Part shown: one piece after another, positions 8,853 through 18,330 of the stretch
Layout of the letters: every line of letters starts with the position of its first letter
Numbering within the stretch: the first letter of the stretch is position 1
NCBI GenBank assembly: GCA_013289835.1
Contig: JABCZG010000007.1
Location: 160,399-224,398, forward strand
Origin: Acidobacteriota bacterium
GTDB lineage: Bacteria > Acidobacteriota > Terriglobia > Acidiferrales > UBA7541
DNA: 64,000 nt
Direction of reading: 5' to 3'
Notes under the pieces: model-generated
The model's database searches: none
The model's input: the letters and a program-made list of their open reading frames with translations, nothing else
Told to the model about the DNA's origin: nothing
Made by a program: the position numbers and the translations under genes

Positions 8853-9185
8853 ATGCTTGATGAAAAAGACTTTCAGCGCAAAGCCGACGCCGCGTTCGAC
8901 GATCTCAAAAAGCGCCTGCTCACCGCCGGCGATGAACACGGCTTCGACGTCGAAGGCGAAAGCGGAAAACTCGAAGTCATCTTCGAGGAGCCCGAGGAAG
9001 TGAAATTCGTCATCTCGCCCAATACCCCTGTCCGCGAAATCTGGATCTCCGCGCTCTCCACCAGCTTCAAACTTGGCTGGAACGATTCACGCAACGCCTT
9101 CGTCCACGAAAAAAGCGGCGAGGATCTCCGCGCCGTGATGACCCGCGTGATCTCCCAGCAACTCGGCGCCCAGGTGACCCTGTGA
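8853..9185 (+). CDS. cyaY: Frataxin-like iron-binding protein CyaY
   Basis: 110-residue frataxin homologue, which binds iron and modulates iron-sulfur cluster assembly in the cytoplasm. An acidic first helix (DEKDFQRKADAAFDDLKKRL) is followed by the beta-sheet with the conserved PVREIWIS and a buried tryptophan strand. The ORF track begins at 8778, but the ATG at 8853 gives the family's usual length and N-terminus. The stop overlaps the GTG start of the next gene (GTGA), so the two are translationally coupled. No isc or suf genes are in the window. Confidence 0.82.
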   Translation: MLDEKDFQRKADAAFDDLKKRLLTAGDEHGFDVEGESGKLEVIFEEPEEVKFVISPNTPVREIWISALSTSFKLGWNDSRNAFVHEKSGEDLRAVMTRVISQQLGAQVTL

Positions 9186-9742
9186 AGCTCGCTCCAAAGT
9201 TATCTTTCTTTGCGGTTCTCGTTTTGTTGGTCGCCCTCGCGCCTACGGCAACATCGCAGGTTCCCTCCGGCCGCGACGTCGTAAAACCCGAAATCTACCC
9301 CTCGCTCGAGCCCGCCGCCCGCGACACTTCCTTCCAGATCGCCGTGATCATGAAAATTCGCCCCGGCTTCCACGTCAACGCCCGCGAAAAATCCGAAGAA
9401 TACCTCATCGCCACCGATCTAAAGGCTGAACTCCCCGCCGGCTTTAGCAGCGGCGAAGTCAGCTATCCCAAAGGCAAACTCGAAAATTTCACGTTCTCCA
9501 AAAAGCCGCTCAACGTCTACCAGGACACCGTGGTTCTTCGCCTGCCCGTCACCGCGCTCCCAAACGCGCCGCTCGGCGAACAGCACATTTCCCTGAAGCT
9601 CCGCTATCAAGCCTGTAGCGCTGAGATCTGCCTGCCTCCGGTCACGCTCACCCTCGACGCCACCATCAACGTCGCCGCTTCCCCCGCCGCCTCCAAAGCT
9701 GCGCACGCGGAGTGGTTCCGTATCGCCGCAGCCAAACCCTAG
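9182..9742 (+). CDS. Free-standing DsbD N-terminal (DsbD-alpha) domain protein
   Basis: 186-residue exported protein: signal peptide to about residue 26 (…PTATSQ), then an immunoglobulin-like domain ending in RYQACSAEICLPP. That is the redox-motif region of the DsbD alpha domain, here with two cysteines four residues apart (C145 and C150). In DsbD this domain takes electrons from the thioredoxin-like domain and passes them to periplasmic clients. Here it is a separate polypeptide starting with GTG inside the cyaY stop. With CcdA and TlpA upstream it completes a dissected DsbD. Convergent with gltX. Confidence 0.8.
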   Translation: MKLAPKLSFFAVLVLLVALAPTATSQVPSGRDVVKPEIYPSLEPAARDTSFQIAVIMKIRPGFHVNAREKSEEYLIATDLKAELPAGFSSGEVSYPKGKLENFTFSKKPLNVYQDTVVLRLPVTALPNAPLGEQHISLKLRYQACSAEICLPPVTLTLDATINVAASPAASKAAHAEWFRIAAAKP

Positions 9743-9765
9743 TTTTCATGGATGGAAAGTTGTAA

Positions 9766-11274
9766 CTAGGCTTTAGCGAAACCAGCAACCGCGTCGCGCA
9801 AACGCCTGACCACGCGCTGCTGCCCAAGCACAACCATAGTATCGAACAGCGGCGGAGCCACGGCCTGCCCGACAATCGCCACGCGCGTGGCGTTGATCAA
9901 TAAACCAGCTTTTACCCCGCCTGCTTCAGCAACAGCCCGCGACGCATGATCGCACGCGTCATGATTCCACTCCGGCAGCGCCGCAAGCGCGGCCGCGAGT
10001 TTGCCAAGCAGCTCCGGCACTTTCGGATCTTTCCAGAACTTTTCCTTGGCCGCGGAATCGCGTTCGAATTCATCGCTGAAAAAAGCCCGCGACCAACTCG
10101 AAAAATCCGGAAGCAATCGTATCCGCGGCCTCAGCAGATCTACAGTCTTCGAAAACCACGCATGGTCTCTTCCATCCGTGCCCGGAGCCGCGCCCGCGGC
10201 CCACTCCGGTTTCCACAACCCGCTGCGCTCCAATTCATTCTCAACTTCCGGCAGCAACTCTTCGATCGGTAGCTTCTGCAGATACTGCGTGTTGAACCAC
10301 TCGAGTTTCGGCCGGTCGAACACCGCATTGGTGCGGCTCACACCCTCCAAGGAAAACTTCTGAATCAATTCTGGCGTGCGCAGAAACTCCTCATCGCCGC
10401 CCGGCGACCAGCCGAGCAACGCCAGGAAATTCCGAAACGCTTCTGGCAGAAAGCCCTCCGTACGGTACATGTTCACGTCCGTCGCGCCATGCCGCTTCGA
10501 AAGCCGCGACTTGTCTGCCCCAAGAATCAGCGGCACATGCGCAAACACCGGCGGCTCCGCCCCCAGCGCGCGGTACAGCAGCACCTGCTTCGGCGTATTG
10601 GAAATGTGATCCGCACCGCGAATCACGTGCGTGATGCGCATATCGATGTCATCCACCACCACGCCCAACTGGTACATGGACTGACCGAACTCTTCCTCGC
10701 CTTTTCCCGAACGCAGCAGCACGAAATCCTCGATCTCGTCATTCGAGAATTCCCGCTCGCCAAAAACCGCGTCGAAAAATTTCGTCGTTCCACCGACCGG
10801 CACTTTGAAACGCACTGCCGGCTTTGTGCCCGGTGTCGAAGGCTTCGCGTCGCGGCAACTGCATCGCGTCACCCGCCGCATTCCCCCGCCCTTTGGCTCT
10901 TCGTCCTGAGCGGGTTCCGCATAGTCCCCGCCCACATATTTCTCCGCCGGGCAGTAGCACAAGAACGCGCTGCCATTCGCCAAACACTTCTTTGCCGCCG
11001 CACGATACAACTCTGTTCGTTGCGACTGGTAAAACGGCCCCTCATCCCACACCACGCCCAGCCACTTCAATCCATCCAGAATCCCCTGCACCAGTTCAGG
11101 TTTATTGCGTTCCGCGTCCGTATCCTCCACGCGGAGGATCATGCTGCCTGCCTGTCGCCGCGCAAAAAGCCAGTTGAACAGCGCGGTCCGCGCCCCTCCC
11201 ACGTGCAGATAGCCGGTCGGCGAAGGTGCAAACCGTACCCTCACCGCTCCCGTCTTATTCGTCGAGTCCGTCAT
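9766..11274 (-). CDS. gltX: Glutamyl-tRNA synthetase
   Basis: 502-residue class I aminoacyl-tRNA synthetase, charging tRNA-Glu (or tRNA-Gln in organisms using the amidotransferase route). The HIGH-like motif is HVGG in FAPSPTGYLHVGG and the KMSKS-like motif is SRLSKRHG. A cysteine-rich insertion after the first catalytic motif (YCPAE then CSCR) could be a partial zinc site. The C-terminal anticodon-binding helical domain is complete. Monocistronic by context. A small hairpin sits just before its start codon. Confidence 0.93.
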   Translation of the reverse strand: MTDSTNKTGAVRVRFAPSPTGYLHVGGARTALFNWLFARRQAGSMILRVEDTDAERNKPELVQGILDGLKWLGVVWDEGPFYQSQRTELYRAAAKKCLANGSAFLCYCPAEKYVGGDYAEPAQDEEPKGGGMRRVTRCSCRDAKPSTPGTKPAVRFKVPVGGTTKFFDAVFGEREFSNDEIEDFVLLRSGKGEEEFGQSMYQLGVVVDDIDMRITHVIRGADHISNTPKQVLLYRALGAEPPVFAHVPLILGADKSRLSKRHGATDVNMYRTEGFLPEAFRNFLALLGWSPGGDEEFLRTPELIQKFSLEGVSRTNAVFDRPKLEWFNTQYLQKLPIEELLPEVENELERSGLWKPEWAAGAAPGTDGRDHAWFSKTVDLLRPRIRLLPDFSSWSRAFFSDEFERDSAAKEKFWKDPKVPELLGKLAAALAALPEWNHDACDHASRAVAEAGGVKAGLLINATRVAIVGQAVAPPLFDTMVVLGQQRVVRRLRDAVAGFAKA

Positions 11275-11639
11275 TGTTTAGTGCACCTTTCTGGTGCAGC
11301 GCTAACTCTCAGTGTAGCGAAAAGGGCCTCTTTCCGTCCAACTTGCGGATTTCACGCCAAAAATGGCAAAAACTCCCTATCTCCCTTTGTACTGAATCGG
11401 TTACCCCTGCCCTGCTGTCTCTTTGGCTACCAGTACCCCGGTACGCTTGCTTCCAGAAAATCTGGTAATCCATAATCACTAGTACTTTGGCTCGTGTATT
11501 TCCCTAACTCTCCCGCGCCGTTGCACCCTTGTACTCGGGTGCGCGCCGCAGACTTGTGGATACACGCCGAAGCACGTGTGTTTTCGTGGCCTTTTTGTTC
11601 GGAAAAGGCGCCGTCCGTGACGCGGGCGGAGAATTGAAT
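11275..11639. other. Gene-free stretch between gltX and the GGDEF/HD-GYP gene
   Basis: Shared upstream region of two divergent genes. It contains a 6-bp hairpin (TGCACC/GGTGCA, 11282-11298) ending 9 nt before the gltX ATG and a short palindrome GTACCCCGGTAC near 11430. The ORF track's extension of the forward gene into this region starts at TTG and lacks coding character. No promoter is clear enough to call. Confidence 0.5.
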
Positions 11640-14600
11640 GTGGGCTTGATACATCACAGTTTCATTTCGCTGGCGCTGCTCATGGCTACCACTCTGGTGG
11701 CCGGTTTCTTTGCGTATATTTACAGCATCAAGCGCCAGGCCTACCTCTTCCTGTGGACCGCCGGCTGGATGATTTTCGGCCTGCACTACGCAGGCCCCGC
11801 GCTTGCCGACTGGGCTTTGAACAGTCCGCTCCAAAGCGCCTTGAATCACTGGCTGTTTGCAATTTCCGGTTTGCTTTTTTTCCTCGGCGCGCAAATCTAC
11901 TCGCAGCGCAAACCGTGGAAAATTCCAGCGCTGGCCGTGGGCGTTTTCCTCGGACTGTGGGCCGCCGCCAATGTCGTCAACGCGCTTTCTGTTTCCGTCG
12001 TCCTTCCCGCATCGCTGATTTACATCGGCGTGGCCGTGGTCTTCTGGCAGGAAAGCCGTCGCCAGGAAACCCTCGCCGACCGCCTGCTCGGCGTTTCCTT
12101 CGCGTCGTGGGGTGTTCTCTGGATCGCGCTGCATATCCTGAATGCCACTCCGGAACTTCAGGGCCCGGGAATGAACGTCGTCGCCGCCGCGCCGTGTGCC
12201 TTCGTTGCCATGCTGATGGTGATGGCGACGTACGAGGAAGAAAAGCGCCGCATCGAGCGCAACATGCTCGCGCTTTCCAATCTCAACTTGGCCACTTCCA
12301 GCTTCGTCGGCGGCGAAATTCAGCGCATGTTGTCGCAAGCCCTGGACCGCGTCCTCGGCGTCGTGCGGCTCCCGGCTGGCGCGCTCTTCCTGCATCACGG
12401 CGACACGCAAGGACCAACCTCGGTCGTTGCCGTCGGCTTGAGCGATGACTTCTGCCGCGCCGCGCAAGAGGAAGGCCTCGACGATTATTTGGTCGGCCTG
12501 GTCGCGCGCCTTGGCGGCCTGCTCGGCTTCCGCGATCTTCGCGACGATTCCCTCTCCGCCCTCGAAAAAGAGCAAGCCATCCGCCGTTTCCGCGAACTAG
12601 CTCTTGGCCAGGGACTTCGCAGCGTCGTAGCCATCAGCTTGCAAGCGAAAGAACACGCCTTCGGTGTTCTCCTTCTTGGAACACCTGACAGCCGCCGCTT
12701 CACTCCCGCGGAGCTCCGCCTGCTCCTCGCGCTCGGCCATCAAATCGGAATGGCCGTCGAAAACAGCTATCTGATTCAGCAGACTTCGCGCCGCTCCGAA
12801 GAACTTCACGTCCTCAACGAAATCGGCCGTGCGCTCAGCTCCACGCTGAACAAGGAAGACCTGACGCGCAAAGTTTGGGAAGAACTCCGCCGCCTGTTCG
12901 ACGTCGAAAATTTCTATATCGCCGAACTCGACCCACTTCGCGACGAGATGCATTTCGATCTCGAAATGATCGACGGCGTTCGCATGCCCAAGCGCACCCG
13001 CCCCGCCGGCAATCACCTGACGGAATACATCATTCGAACGCGCCAGCCCGTTTTGATTCGCGACAATTTCACCGCGGAAATCAAAAAACTCGGCGTTGAG
13101 CCCATCCGCAGCAAAGGCTGTTTCTGCGGTGTTCCTCTCGTCGCCTACGACCACGCCATCGGCGCCATGGCCGTCTTCTCCGACCACGAGCGCATCTTCG
13201 ACGAAGGCCACCTCGAACTTCTCCGCGTGCTCGCCAGCGAAGCCAGCATCGCCATCGAGAATGCCCGCCTCTTCAGCGAGGAGCGCACCAAGGCGCGCCA
13301 CCTCACGCTTCTCAACACCATTTCGCGCAACGCCATCGCAACCCTCAATCCCGATGAGATGCTCGCCAAGATCACCGAGCAACTCGAAGCCGGCCTAACC
13401 TACGATCACATTGGCATCGGCGTGCTGGATTACGCGACGCGCGAAATCGTTGTCCAAGCCGAAGCCGGCAAACGCCGCGGCACCCTCGGCCAGCGCATCC
13501 CGCTTGGCGCCGGCCTCATCGGTCACGTCGCCCGCAACGGCCACATGGCGGTCTACCGCGCCGCATCTCTCGCGGATAACGCTCTGAAGCCTCTTCTGCC
13601 CGACTCCATCGCGGCAGTCGCGCTACCCGTTTTCTACGCTGAGCAACTACACGGCATCCTGTACGTGGAATCCTCCTCGCCCCTGGAATTTTCCGAAGAA
13701 GAAGTTTTGCTCCTCCGCACTCTGGCCGACCTCATCGCCGGTGCGCTGCACAACGCTCTCTCGTTCCAGAAAGCCCAGGAGCAAGCCATCACCGACGGCC
13801 TCACTGGCGTCAAAACGCATCGCTTCTTCATGGAAGCGCTCTCCGCCGAATGGAAGCGCTCCACTCGCGCTGGCCGCGCCTTTGCACTCGTGCTGATGGA
13901 CCTCGACCGCTTCAAATTCGTCAACGATTTCTACGGCCACCTCGAAGGTGACCTCGTTCTCCAGCGCGTCGGACACATCCTTGAAACCAATTGCCGCCGC
14001 TCCGATGTTGTCGCGCGTTACGGCGGAGACGAATTCGTCATCCTCATGCCGGAAACCAACATGGAGCACGCCCGCCAGCTCGCCAACAAGCTCCGCGGCT
14101 GGGTTTCCGCCGACCCGCTTCTCCGCGAGAAAAACATCAGCGCCAGCTTCGGCATCGCTTGCTATCCGCTGCACGGTTCGTCGCCACAGGAATTGATCCA
14201 GGTCGCCGACGCTTCCATGTATCTTTCGAAACATCAGGGCGGCAACGCTGTCTCCACCGCCGATCACTTCGACCCCAACGAAGCTAAAAAATGGAAGCGC
14301 GACGTCCTCGAAGCCTATCTCGGCGTCACCCTCAAGCGCCTTTTCGCCACTGGCCCGGAAGCCTTTGAAGAAATCTATCAGCGCCTCACGCAATTCACGG
14401 AATCCCTCGCCGCCGCCGAAGGCGCCACCGGCAAGCCTGTCGCGACCGGCTCGCAAGGCCCGCAAGCGCTGCCGCAAGCCGTGCTCGATACCGTCACCTC
14501 ACTCGCGTTCGCCATCGACGCCAAGGATCACTACACGCAGGGCCATTCGCAAAAAGTCTCCGCCTACGCCGCCCTCATCGCCGAAGCCATGGGCATGAAG

Positions 14601-15080
14601 GACGTGGAAGTCGAGGAGATTCGCCTGGGAGGCGTTCTTCACGACATCGGCAAAGTCGGAATCCCGGAAAATATTCTGAACAAGAACGGCCCGCTGAATC
14701 CCGACGAATGGGAAACGATGAAGTCGCATGTAAAATTTGGCGCCAAGATTCTCGATCCGCTCACTCCGCTCGCGCGCATTCGCGAAATGGTCTTGCACCA
14801 CCACGAATTCTTTGATGGCTCCGGCTATCCCGACGCCCTCACCGCGGACAGAATCCCGCTTGGCGCGCGCATCATCGCCATTGCCGACGCCTACGACACC
14901 ATCACCAGCGACCGCACCTACAAGAAAGCCCGTAATTCCGGCGACGCTCTCGCCGAACTCGAGCGCTGCTCCAACGCGCAATTCGACGGCACCATCGTCG
15001 AGCTTTTCGTCCGCACCATGCGCGCCCTCCCCAACCCCGTCATCGAAGTCGTTGCCACTGGCGGCCCGCGCAATTCCTAG
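11640..15080 (+). CDS. Membrane GAF(x3)-GGDEF-HD-GYP cyclic-di-GMP enzyme
   Basis: About 1146 residues with both c-di-GMP synthase and phosphodiesterase domains. Order: 5-6 membrane helices (first about 190 residues), three GAF-like sensor domains, a GGDEF domain with intact RYGGDEF and an RxxD inhibitory site (RRSD) five residues before it, then an HD-GYP domain with HDIGKVG and HHHEFFDGSGYP. Both catalytic cores look intact, so activity may be switched by the GAF ligands or membrane input. I chose GTG at 11640 because GGAG lies 8 nt upstream; the track's TTG at 11529 adds an unlikely leader. A PilZ protein at 48804 is the only visible candidate effector. Confidence 0.88.
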   Translation: MGLIHHSFISLALLMATTLVAGFFAYIYSIKRQAYLFLWTAGWMIFGLHYAGPALADWALNSPLQSALNHWLFAISGLLFFLGAQIYSQRKPWKIPALAVGVFLGLWAAANVVNALSVSVVLPASLIYIGVAVVFWQESRRQETLADRLLGVSFASWGVLWIALHILNATPELQGPGMNVVAAAPCAFVAMLMVMATYEEEKRRIERNMLALSNLNLATSSFVGGEIQRMLSQALDRVLGVVRLPAGALFLHHGDTQGPTSVVAVGLSDDFCRAAQEEGLDDYLVGLVARLGGLLGFRDLRDDSLSALEKEQAIRRFRELALGQGLRSVVAISLQAKEHAFGVLLLGTPDSRRFTPAELRLLLALGHQIGMAVENSYLIQQTSRRSEELHVLNEIGRALSSTLNKEDLTRKVWEELRRLFDVENFYIAELDPLRDEMHFDLEMIDGVRMPKRTRPAGNHLTEYIIRTRQPVLIRDNFTAEIKKLGVEPIRSKGCFCGVPLVAYDHAIGAMAVFSDHERIFDEGHLELLRVLASEASIAIENARLFSEERTKARHLTLLNTISRNAIATLNPDEMLAKITEQLEAGLTYDHIGIGVLDYATREIVVQAEAGKRRGTLGQRIPLGAGLIGHVARNGHMAVYRAASLADNALKPLLPDSIAAVALPVFYAEQLHGILYVESSSPLEFSEEEVLLLRTLADLIAGALHNALSFQKAQEQAITDGLTGVKTHRFFMEALSAEWKRSTRAGRAFALVLMDLDRFKFVNDFYGHLEGDLVLQRVGHILETNCRRSDVVARYGGDEFVILMPETNMEHARQLANKLRGWVSADPLLREKNISASFGIACYPLHGSSPQELIQVADASMYLSKHQGGNAVSTADHFDPNEAKKWKRDVLEAYLGVTLKRLFATGPEAFEEIYQRLTQFTESLAAAEGATGKPVATGSQGPQALPQAVLDTVTSLAFAIDAKDHYTQGHSQKVSAYAALIAEAMGMKDVEVEEIRLGGVLHDIGKVGIPENILNKNGPLNPDEWETMKSHVKFGAKILDPLTPLARIREMVLHHHEFFDGSGYPDALTADRIPLGARIIAIADAYDTITSDRTYKKARNSGDALAELERCSNAQFDGTIVELFVRTMRALPNPVIEVVATGGPRNS

Positions 15081-15199
15081 TCTTTTCGCGCTCGCTTCCT
15101 GCTACCGTTTCTCCCCGCTCCTCCGTCAAACAAGATTGTCCCGGGGCAGGCCTGCGTTTCCTTTATCGAATCTGAATTGCGTCTCGTTTAGGAGGTTTT

Positions 15200-15700
15200 A
15201 TGAACCTTCATAAGACAGCACTGCTCTGCGTCTTCGTAATGCTCGCGGCGGCACCACTCCCGGCTGGCACTCACTCTGAAGCCGCCTTCAAAAAGCTTCG
15301 GTCCCTCGCGGGGGACTGGGAAGGAAAAGACGAGCACGGCATGCTGGTGAAGACGAATTTCCAGGTGCTGGCGTCCAAAACCGCCGTTATGGAAACGCTT
15401 TCGCCTTCTGGAATGGAAGAAATGATCACGCTCTACAGCATGGATGAAGACGGAATCGCGCTGGTGCACTACTGCCCCACCAACAATCAGCCGCGCATGC
15501 GCGTGGTGCCGCAATCCGACGACGTCAAGGAGCTCAGCTTCGATTTCCAAGGCGCCGGAAATCTAAAATCTCCCTCAACCGGACATCAACATCATCTGGT
15601 TATCCGCTTTGAGGACGACGATCACATCACCGAAACCTGGACGTGGCGTCAGGACGGCAAAGACATGCCCATGGTCTTCCACCTCACGCGCAAAAAATAA
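15200..15700 (+). CDS. Secreted protein, DUF1579-like lipocalin-type fold
   Basis: 166-residue protein with a signal peptide (cleavage near PLPAG) and a start preceded by a near-perfect AGGAGG. The mature part opens with LRSLAGDWEGKDEHG, a pattern common in small lipocalin-like DUF1579-type proteins, and continues as beta strands. No catalytic residues are evident. Probably periplasmic. Function unknown. Confidence 0.65.
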   Translation: MNLHKTALLCVFVMLAAAPLPAGTHSEAAFKKLRSLAGDWEGKDEHGMLVKTNFQVLASKTAVMETLSPSGMEEMITLYSMDEDGIALVHYCPTNNQPRMRVVPQSDDVKELSFDFQGAGNLKSPSTGHQHHLVIRFEDDDHITETWTWRQDGKDMPMVFHLTRKK

Positions 15701-15785
15701 GCAACTTTGCAGGAGACTGCACGATTCCACTGACACAATGGATTACAGAGGGCGTCCGACCCTTACAGAGCCCAACGGGAAGTCT

Positions 15786-16277
15786 TCAGCGCGCGTCGAG
15801 CTCCAAATCTTTAATCGGCAAATCCCAGTGCGCTTCTAAAATCTCAAATCGCCGCTGCTCTTCCTTTTTGTACGTCTCCTGATCCGGATAAAGCTGCTTG
15901 ATCATCGCCGAGCTGTCGAAATTATCGTTGGCAATCGCAGCGTTCTTGAAAACAATCGTCACGCGATAGTCCCAGCGCCCATCTTCCGTCGTGTGATACC
16001 GCGGAACGGCCATCGTCACTTTCAGCATCCGCCCCAGCTCCATCTCCTTCTTCAACACCGGATAGTGGTTTTTCTTAAATAGCGCAAGAAACTCCTCCGC
16101 ATGCCCCCACTTCGCCTTGTAGTAGTATTCGATCGCAAACGGCTGCGCACTCCCTTCCATCCCTTGCATGGCCGCGCTTCGCGCTCCACCGCCCTGTGGC
16201 GCTCCTGCTAACAGAATGACGCTCACTGTCGCAATCGCCAACGCCCGCGCAAAGTGTTTCTGATATTCAAAGATCAT
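15786..16277 (-). CDS. Conserved exported protein of unknown function
   Basis: 163 residues with an N-terminal hydrophobic segment (LAIATVSVILLAG) for export, then a compact alpha/beta domain (EYYYKAKWGHAEEFLALFKKNHYPVL). Its pattern resembles dimeric alpha/beta-barrel proteins, where a ligand-binding strand is followed by a long helix. I recognise no named family. It lies 139 nt behind the VWFA gene on the same strand. Confidence 0.6.
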   Translation of the reverse strand: MIFEYQKHFARALAIATVSVILLAGAPQGGGARSAAMQGMEGSAQPFAIEYYYKAKWGHAEEFLALFKKNHYPVLKKEMELGRMLKVTMAVPRYHTTEDGRWDYRVTIVFKNAAIANDNFDSSAMIKQLYPDQETYKKEEQRRFEILEAHWDLPIKDLELDAR

Positions 16278-16416
16278 GAATTCCCTCCGTCGACCCGAGA
16301 AGTCTCGCCGAACATCCTATCTTTCCTTGAGCAGGAGGTCATCTGTTTCCGGTTGCCAGGGGATAGCGTGGAATTTTGCGATTCTCTACTTCGATAGTGC
16401 CGCGGGCGCGGCAGCG

Positions 16417-17472
16417 TTACTCATGAGGCGAAGTCTGTGTGTAATACCCCTGACGCGTCCGGGCCATCAGTCCAGGCTTGGCCACGCGGATCTCCAGCTT
16501 GTGGTAGTTGTCCCGCTGGTCGGCCAGTGGCGGCACAAAGGAAATTTCGTAGTACGCCTCCGTGTCCGCAACGCATTTCTGCAGCTGGACCGCAATGTCG
16601 TTGCCGGACTTGAGAACTTGGCCGCCACTCTGCATGGCAAGCACCTCCAGCGCTAGATCCCCCGCTTGCACCTGGCTAGCCTTGCTGACGCCTTTCAGGA
16701 ACTCCTCGTAGTAGAACGTCCGGCCGCCGATGTCGGCGACCCCCAGCGGATCGATGCTGTAGAGCGTAGCGCGCGCCTGCCGTAGCTGCGTCGAGAGAAC
16801 TACTATATTGGTGAAGAGTTGCTTCTGCTGTTTCGAATCCAGTTCTACGCGAGGGCCGGAGAGAAACGGCCACCCGGGAGAGACCCACAAAATAATCTTG
16901 CGCCCCGGCCGCCCCGCCTCGCGCGCCGCAAGCTTCTCCAAGGCCGCGATGGACAGCTGGAAGCGCTCTTCCGCGCCGTAGATTCCGCTGGAGCCGCGAA
17001 TGTTGCGCAGGCCCACCATATACGTCTCCAATGTCGAACTCAGCGCGTTCCCATCGCTGGTGAACTCCTCCTGGATCTGCGTGCCGGTATCGGTAAACAC
17101 GACAAGCGTCGTGGGGAACGCCAGGCGTCCCCCGTCGGCGCGGAGAAATTTTCCGATCTGCTCGCGTTCATAACCAAGGTTCTCATAGTTCGTGTTAACA
17201 GCATCGATGACCAGAAGTACCTCAATCGGAGCTCGGCTGCCGCCCAGCGCCTGGAACGAGGTAATGGCTTGCGGGGCCTTGTTATCCAGGAGGGTGAAAT
17301 CTTGCTGTTGAAGCCCCGCGACCGGTGGCCCGGACTTCGCAGTTACGACGACATCCAGGTAAATCTCACCGTTCGCAGGCTGGACGACCGGCTTGTCCTG
17401 TTGCGCGGGAGCTGCAACGCTGCATACCAGAATCAGGAGAAGAAAAAGGCCGAGACGTGCGTTTATGAACAT
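16417..17472 (-). CDS. VWFA-related domain protein (acidobacterial type)
   Basis: 351 residues: signal peptide (LLLILVCSVAAPAQQ), a beta-sandwich stretch with the hallmark VAGLQQQDFTLLDN, then a von Willebrand A-type domain opening EVLLVIDAVNT. This arrangement matches the VWFA-related family described mainly from acidobacteria. The metal site is degenerate (D-x-V-N rather than DxSxS). Such proteins are exported and probably bind partners at the cell surface; the role is unknown. A useful taxonomic pointer. Confidence 0.82.
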   Translation of the reverse strand: MFINARLGLFLLLILVCSVAAPAQQDKPVVQPANGEIYLDVVVTAKSGPPVAGLQQQDFTLLDNKAPQAITSFQALGGSRAPIEVLLVIDAVNTNYENLGYEREQIGKFLRADGGRLAFPTTLVVFTDTGTQIQEEFTSDGNALSSTLETYMVGLRNIRGSSGIYGAEERFQLSIAALEKLAAREAGRPGRKIILWVSPGWPFLSGPRVELDSKQQKQLFTNIVVLSTQLRQARATLYSIDPLGVADIGGRTFYYEEFLKGVSKASQVQAGDLALEVLAMQSGGQVLKSGNDIAVQLQKCVADTEAYYEISFVPPLADQRDNYHKLEIRVAKPGLMARTRQGYYTQTSPHE

Positions 17473-17714
17473 GAGCTCACTTCTTTCAAACTAGTGCTAG
17501 CGGGGATATTGTCGAGCACTCCGCCGACTTGGGTGGCTCGACCAGCTATAAACATAGATGCGACTCGAGGTTACTGCAGGTACAAATAAATAGTCCCGTC
17601 GCGCGCCGGGCGCCCCTTACTGCTCAAACCGGAATCTGGCGTACCGCCTCTCGTTGCGCCGCGTGGCAAGCGCTTGCCGTCGCCTGCTATTCTTTCTCTT
17701 CCCAAGGAGGCCGT

Positions 17715-18128
17715 ATGCAAACTGGAACCGTAAAATGGATTGGGGAGGAAAAATTCGTCGCCATCAGCCCCTCGGGCCACGCCCTGGCGATCGATTCCGA
17801 CCGCAAGTCCAACACCGCGCCCGGCCCGATGGAGTTGCTTCTGCTGGCGCTCGGCGCCTGCACCGCCACCGACATTCTCATCATCCTCAAGAAAAAACGG
17901 CAGAAGCTCGAAACGCTCGAAGTTCTTTGCAGCGGCGAACGCGCCGCCGCGCCGCCTCAAGTCTGGACCAAACTCGAACTCGTCTATCGTCTTCGTGGCC
18001 AGCTCGACGATGCCGCTGTAAAGCAGGCCATCCAGCTCAGCGAAGAGAAATATTGCTCCGTCTCCGCCATGCTCAAGAAGACCGCCACCATCACCTGGCG
18101 CTACGAAATTCTTCCCGCGCAATTCTGA
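17715..18128 (+). CDS. OsmC-family protein
   Basis: 137 residues of the OsmC/Ohr superfamily, thiol-dependent peroxidases and relatives. The conserved Cys motif appears as LLLALGACTATDI, with a second cysteine in EEKYCSVSAML, the usual two-cysteine arrangement. The ORF track extends to 17529, but the ATG at 17715 has an AAGGAGG four bases upstream and matches family length. Monocistronic. Likely detoxifies organic hydroperoxides or handles a related thiol chemistry. Confidence 0.85.
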   Translation: MQTGTVKWIGEEKFVAISPSGHALAIDSDRKSNTAPGPMELLLLALGACTATDILIILKKKRQKLETLEVLCSGERAAAPPQVWTKLELVYRLRGQLDDAAVKQAIQLSEEKYCSVSAMLKKTATITWRYEILPAQF

Positions 18129-18259
18129 TGCGAACGTGCCCGCTTCTCCACGGGTCAGAACAGCCTCTTCTCACTGAAACCGTCGAATTCCTTTCTCGCC
18201 CTTTTTTCTTCCACAAAACATCTTCTCTGCTGCGATACTGAGAAGGGCCAGGCCGCGTC

Positions 18260-18289
18260 TTGTATCGCCAAGGCGCTATCGCATAAAAT
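18260..18289 (+). promoter_or_regulatory. Possible sigma-70 promoter of fabH
   Basis: TTGTAT (18260-18265) and TAAAAT (18284-18289) are separated by 18 bases, about 40 bases before the fabH ATG. The -10 is good and the -35 is moderate. Prediction by eye. Confidence 0.35.
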
Positions 18290-18330
18290 TCAGTCTCTTT
18301 TGTTCCGGGAAGCCATTGGCAAGGAGTTTC

